A stretch of DNA of 24,262 nt from an uncultured Eubacteriales bacterium (GTDB taxonomy: Bacteria; Bacillota; Clostridia; Oscillospirales; Acutalibacteraceae), in assembly GCA_900319655.1 (NCBI GenBank), contig ONPH01000020.1:1-24262 (forward strand), written 5' to 3'. Made by a program: the position numbers and the translations under genes. Below the pieces are notes generated by a model, which made no database searches, was not told the DNA's origin, and saw nothing but the letters and a program-made list of their open reading frames with translations. Position 1 is the stretch's first letter, and every line of letters starts with the position of its first letter. Below are positions 23,216 to 24,262 of the stretch, piece after piece.

Positions 23216-24262
23216 ATGGGTATGACTATGTCTCAGAAAATCCTCGCGGCTCACGCAGGACTCGACGAGGTAAAGGCAGGTCAGCTTATCAACGCCAAGC
23301 TGGATATGGTGCTCGGTAACGACGTAACCTCTCCGGTTGCAATCAATGTGTTTGAAGAAAACGGCGCAACAGCGGTTTTTGACAACACAAAAATCGCGAT
23401 GATTATGGACCACTTTACGCCGAACAAGGATATAAAGGCGGCTACGCTTGTTAAGCAGACAAGGAACTTTGCGAACAAGTACGAACCTGTACATACGGCG
23501 CATTGGGCGCGTTCTCAACCGGCGTTGGCTCAACCGATATGGCTGCAGGAATGATCAGCGGCAAGGCGTGGTTCAAGGTTCCCTCGGCAATCAAGTTTAA
23601 CCTCGTAGGCAAGCCTCAGTGCTGTGTGAGCGGCAAGGATGTTATCCTGCACATCATCGGAATGATCGGCGTTGACGGCGCGCTTTACAAGTCGATGGAA
23701 TTTTGCGGCGAGGGCGTTAAGCACCTCAACATCGACGACCGTCTCTGCATCGCGAATATGGCGATTGAAGCCGGCGCTAAAAACGGAATTTTCCCGGTTG
23801 ACGAAATCACACGCGAGTACTGCGACGGCAGATACCAGGGCACTCCCGTTGAGTACACAGCCGACGAGGACGCCGAGTACGACGAGGAATACACCATTGA
23901 TTTGAGTGAAATCAGACCGACGGTAGCCTTCCCCCACCTTCCCGAAAACACTAAGACCGTTGACGAAATCGGCGAGACCGAGGTTAAAATCGACCAGTGC
24001 GTAATCGGCTCCTGCACAAACGGCAGAATTTCCGACCTCAGAGCTGCCGCTGAAATCTTCAAGGGCAAAAAGGTAGCCAAGGGCGTTCGCTGCATAATTA
24101 TCCCCGGAACTCAGAAAATCTGGCTCCAGGCTATGCACGAGGGCTTGTTCGATATATTTGTAGAGGCAGGCGCGGTTGTTTCAACCCCCACCTGCGGTCC
24201 GTGCCTCGGCGGTCATATGGGAATTCTCGCGGCAGGCGAAAAGGCAATCTCTACCACAAACC
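23216..24262 (+). pseudogene. leuC: 3-isopropylmalate dehydratase large subunit, internal deletion with frame change, runs off the right edge
   Basis: LeuC with LeuD isomerises isopropylmalate in leucine synthesis. Frame one (23216 to about 23483) gives the normal N-terminus [20 protein letters not shown] and continues to TRNFANKY, then would end at 23554. The following frame from about 23485 reads [22 protein letters not shown] and stays open to the edge. The [4Fe-4S] ligands remain, in [10 protein letters not shown] and TCGPCLGG. Family members have about 35-40 further residues between KY and TCTYGAL, including the GADSH part of the conserved GADSHT motif; here only two bases remain. The start ATG follows AGGAGTGAT. 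As written it cannot make an active enzyme. Whether the lesion is biological or an assembly error is unknown. Confidence 0.85.

Noticed and set aside
23530..24138. A 202-codon open frame on the minus strand
   Set aside because: Antisense to the well-conserved second part of leuC, with no plausible start signals.

Overview
The window looks like a chromosomal segment of a spore-forming, low-to-moderate-GC Clostridia bacterium, most likely a Ruminococcus-type member of the Oscillospiraceae. This is inferred from a secreted lipase-like protein with a type I dockerin, a spoVAE gene, clostridial-type IlvB, RsmE and Nth proteins, and GGAGG/GGTGA ribosome binding sites. No plasmid, phage or CRISPR features were seen.

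Layout. Positions 1-932 (-) hold the 5' half of lepA, and 1070-3508 (-) a signal-peptide, GYSRG-motif hydrolase with a C-terminal dockerin. Positions 3681-5883 (+) hold a C_GCAxxG_C_C-type protein, then a 60-aa single-pass membrane protein overlapping by ATGA an XRE-HTH/five-TM/YcxB-like protein. Positions 6106-8568 (-) hold ilvB and rsmE. Positions 8670-11691 (+) hold a probable operon of cinA-C/pncC, a double zinc-ribbon membrane protein and a TPM-domain protein with a Gly/Cys tail. Positions 12162-16015 (+) hold malQ and glgP, the glycogen/maltodextrin degradation pair. Positions 16068-17028 (-) hold a small ORF and a HAD phosphatase, 17125-17757 (+) nth, and 17961-18317 (-) a lone spoVAE. 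Positions 18475-23147 (+) hold a four-gene Gld-like ABC system (ATPase, permease, GldG-like, DUF4340-like), whose last gene is frameshifted. From 23216 to the window end (+) lies leuC, which lacks an internal block of about 35-40 codons and changes frame there.

Between genes there are several clear intrinsic terminators and sigma-A type promoters. A palindrome-rich element of about 150 bp occurs twice in opposite orientation (11791-11937 and 17805-17960), bracketing malQ-glgP-HAD-nth; the second copy supplies the spoVAE stop codon. Two divergent gene pairs (rsmE/cinA and HAD/nth) appear to share one self-complementary TTGCAA -35 hexamer, each with 17-nt spacers on both sides.

Most genes are ordinary housekeeping or metabolic genes. 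The less explained parts are the zinc-ribbon/TPM pair, the HTH-membrane sensor with its coupled small protein, the dockerin hydrolase, the inverted repeat pair, and the two lesions at the right end, which may be real pseudogenes or assembly errors.
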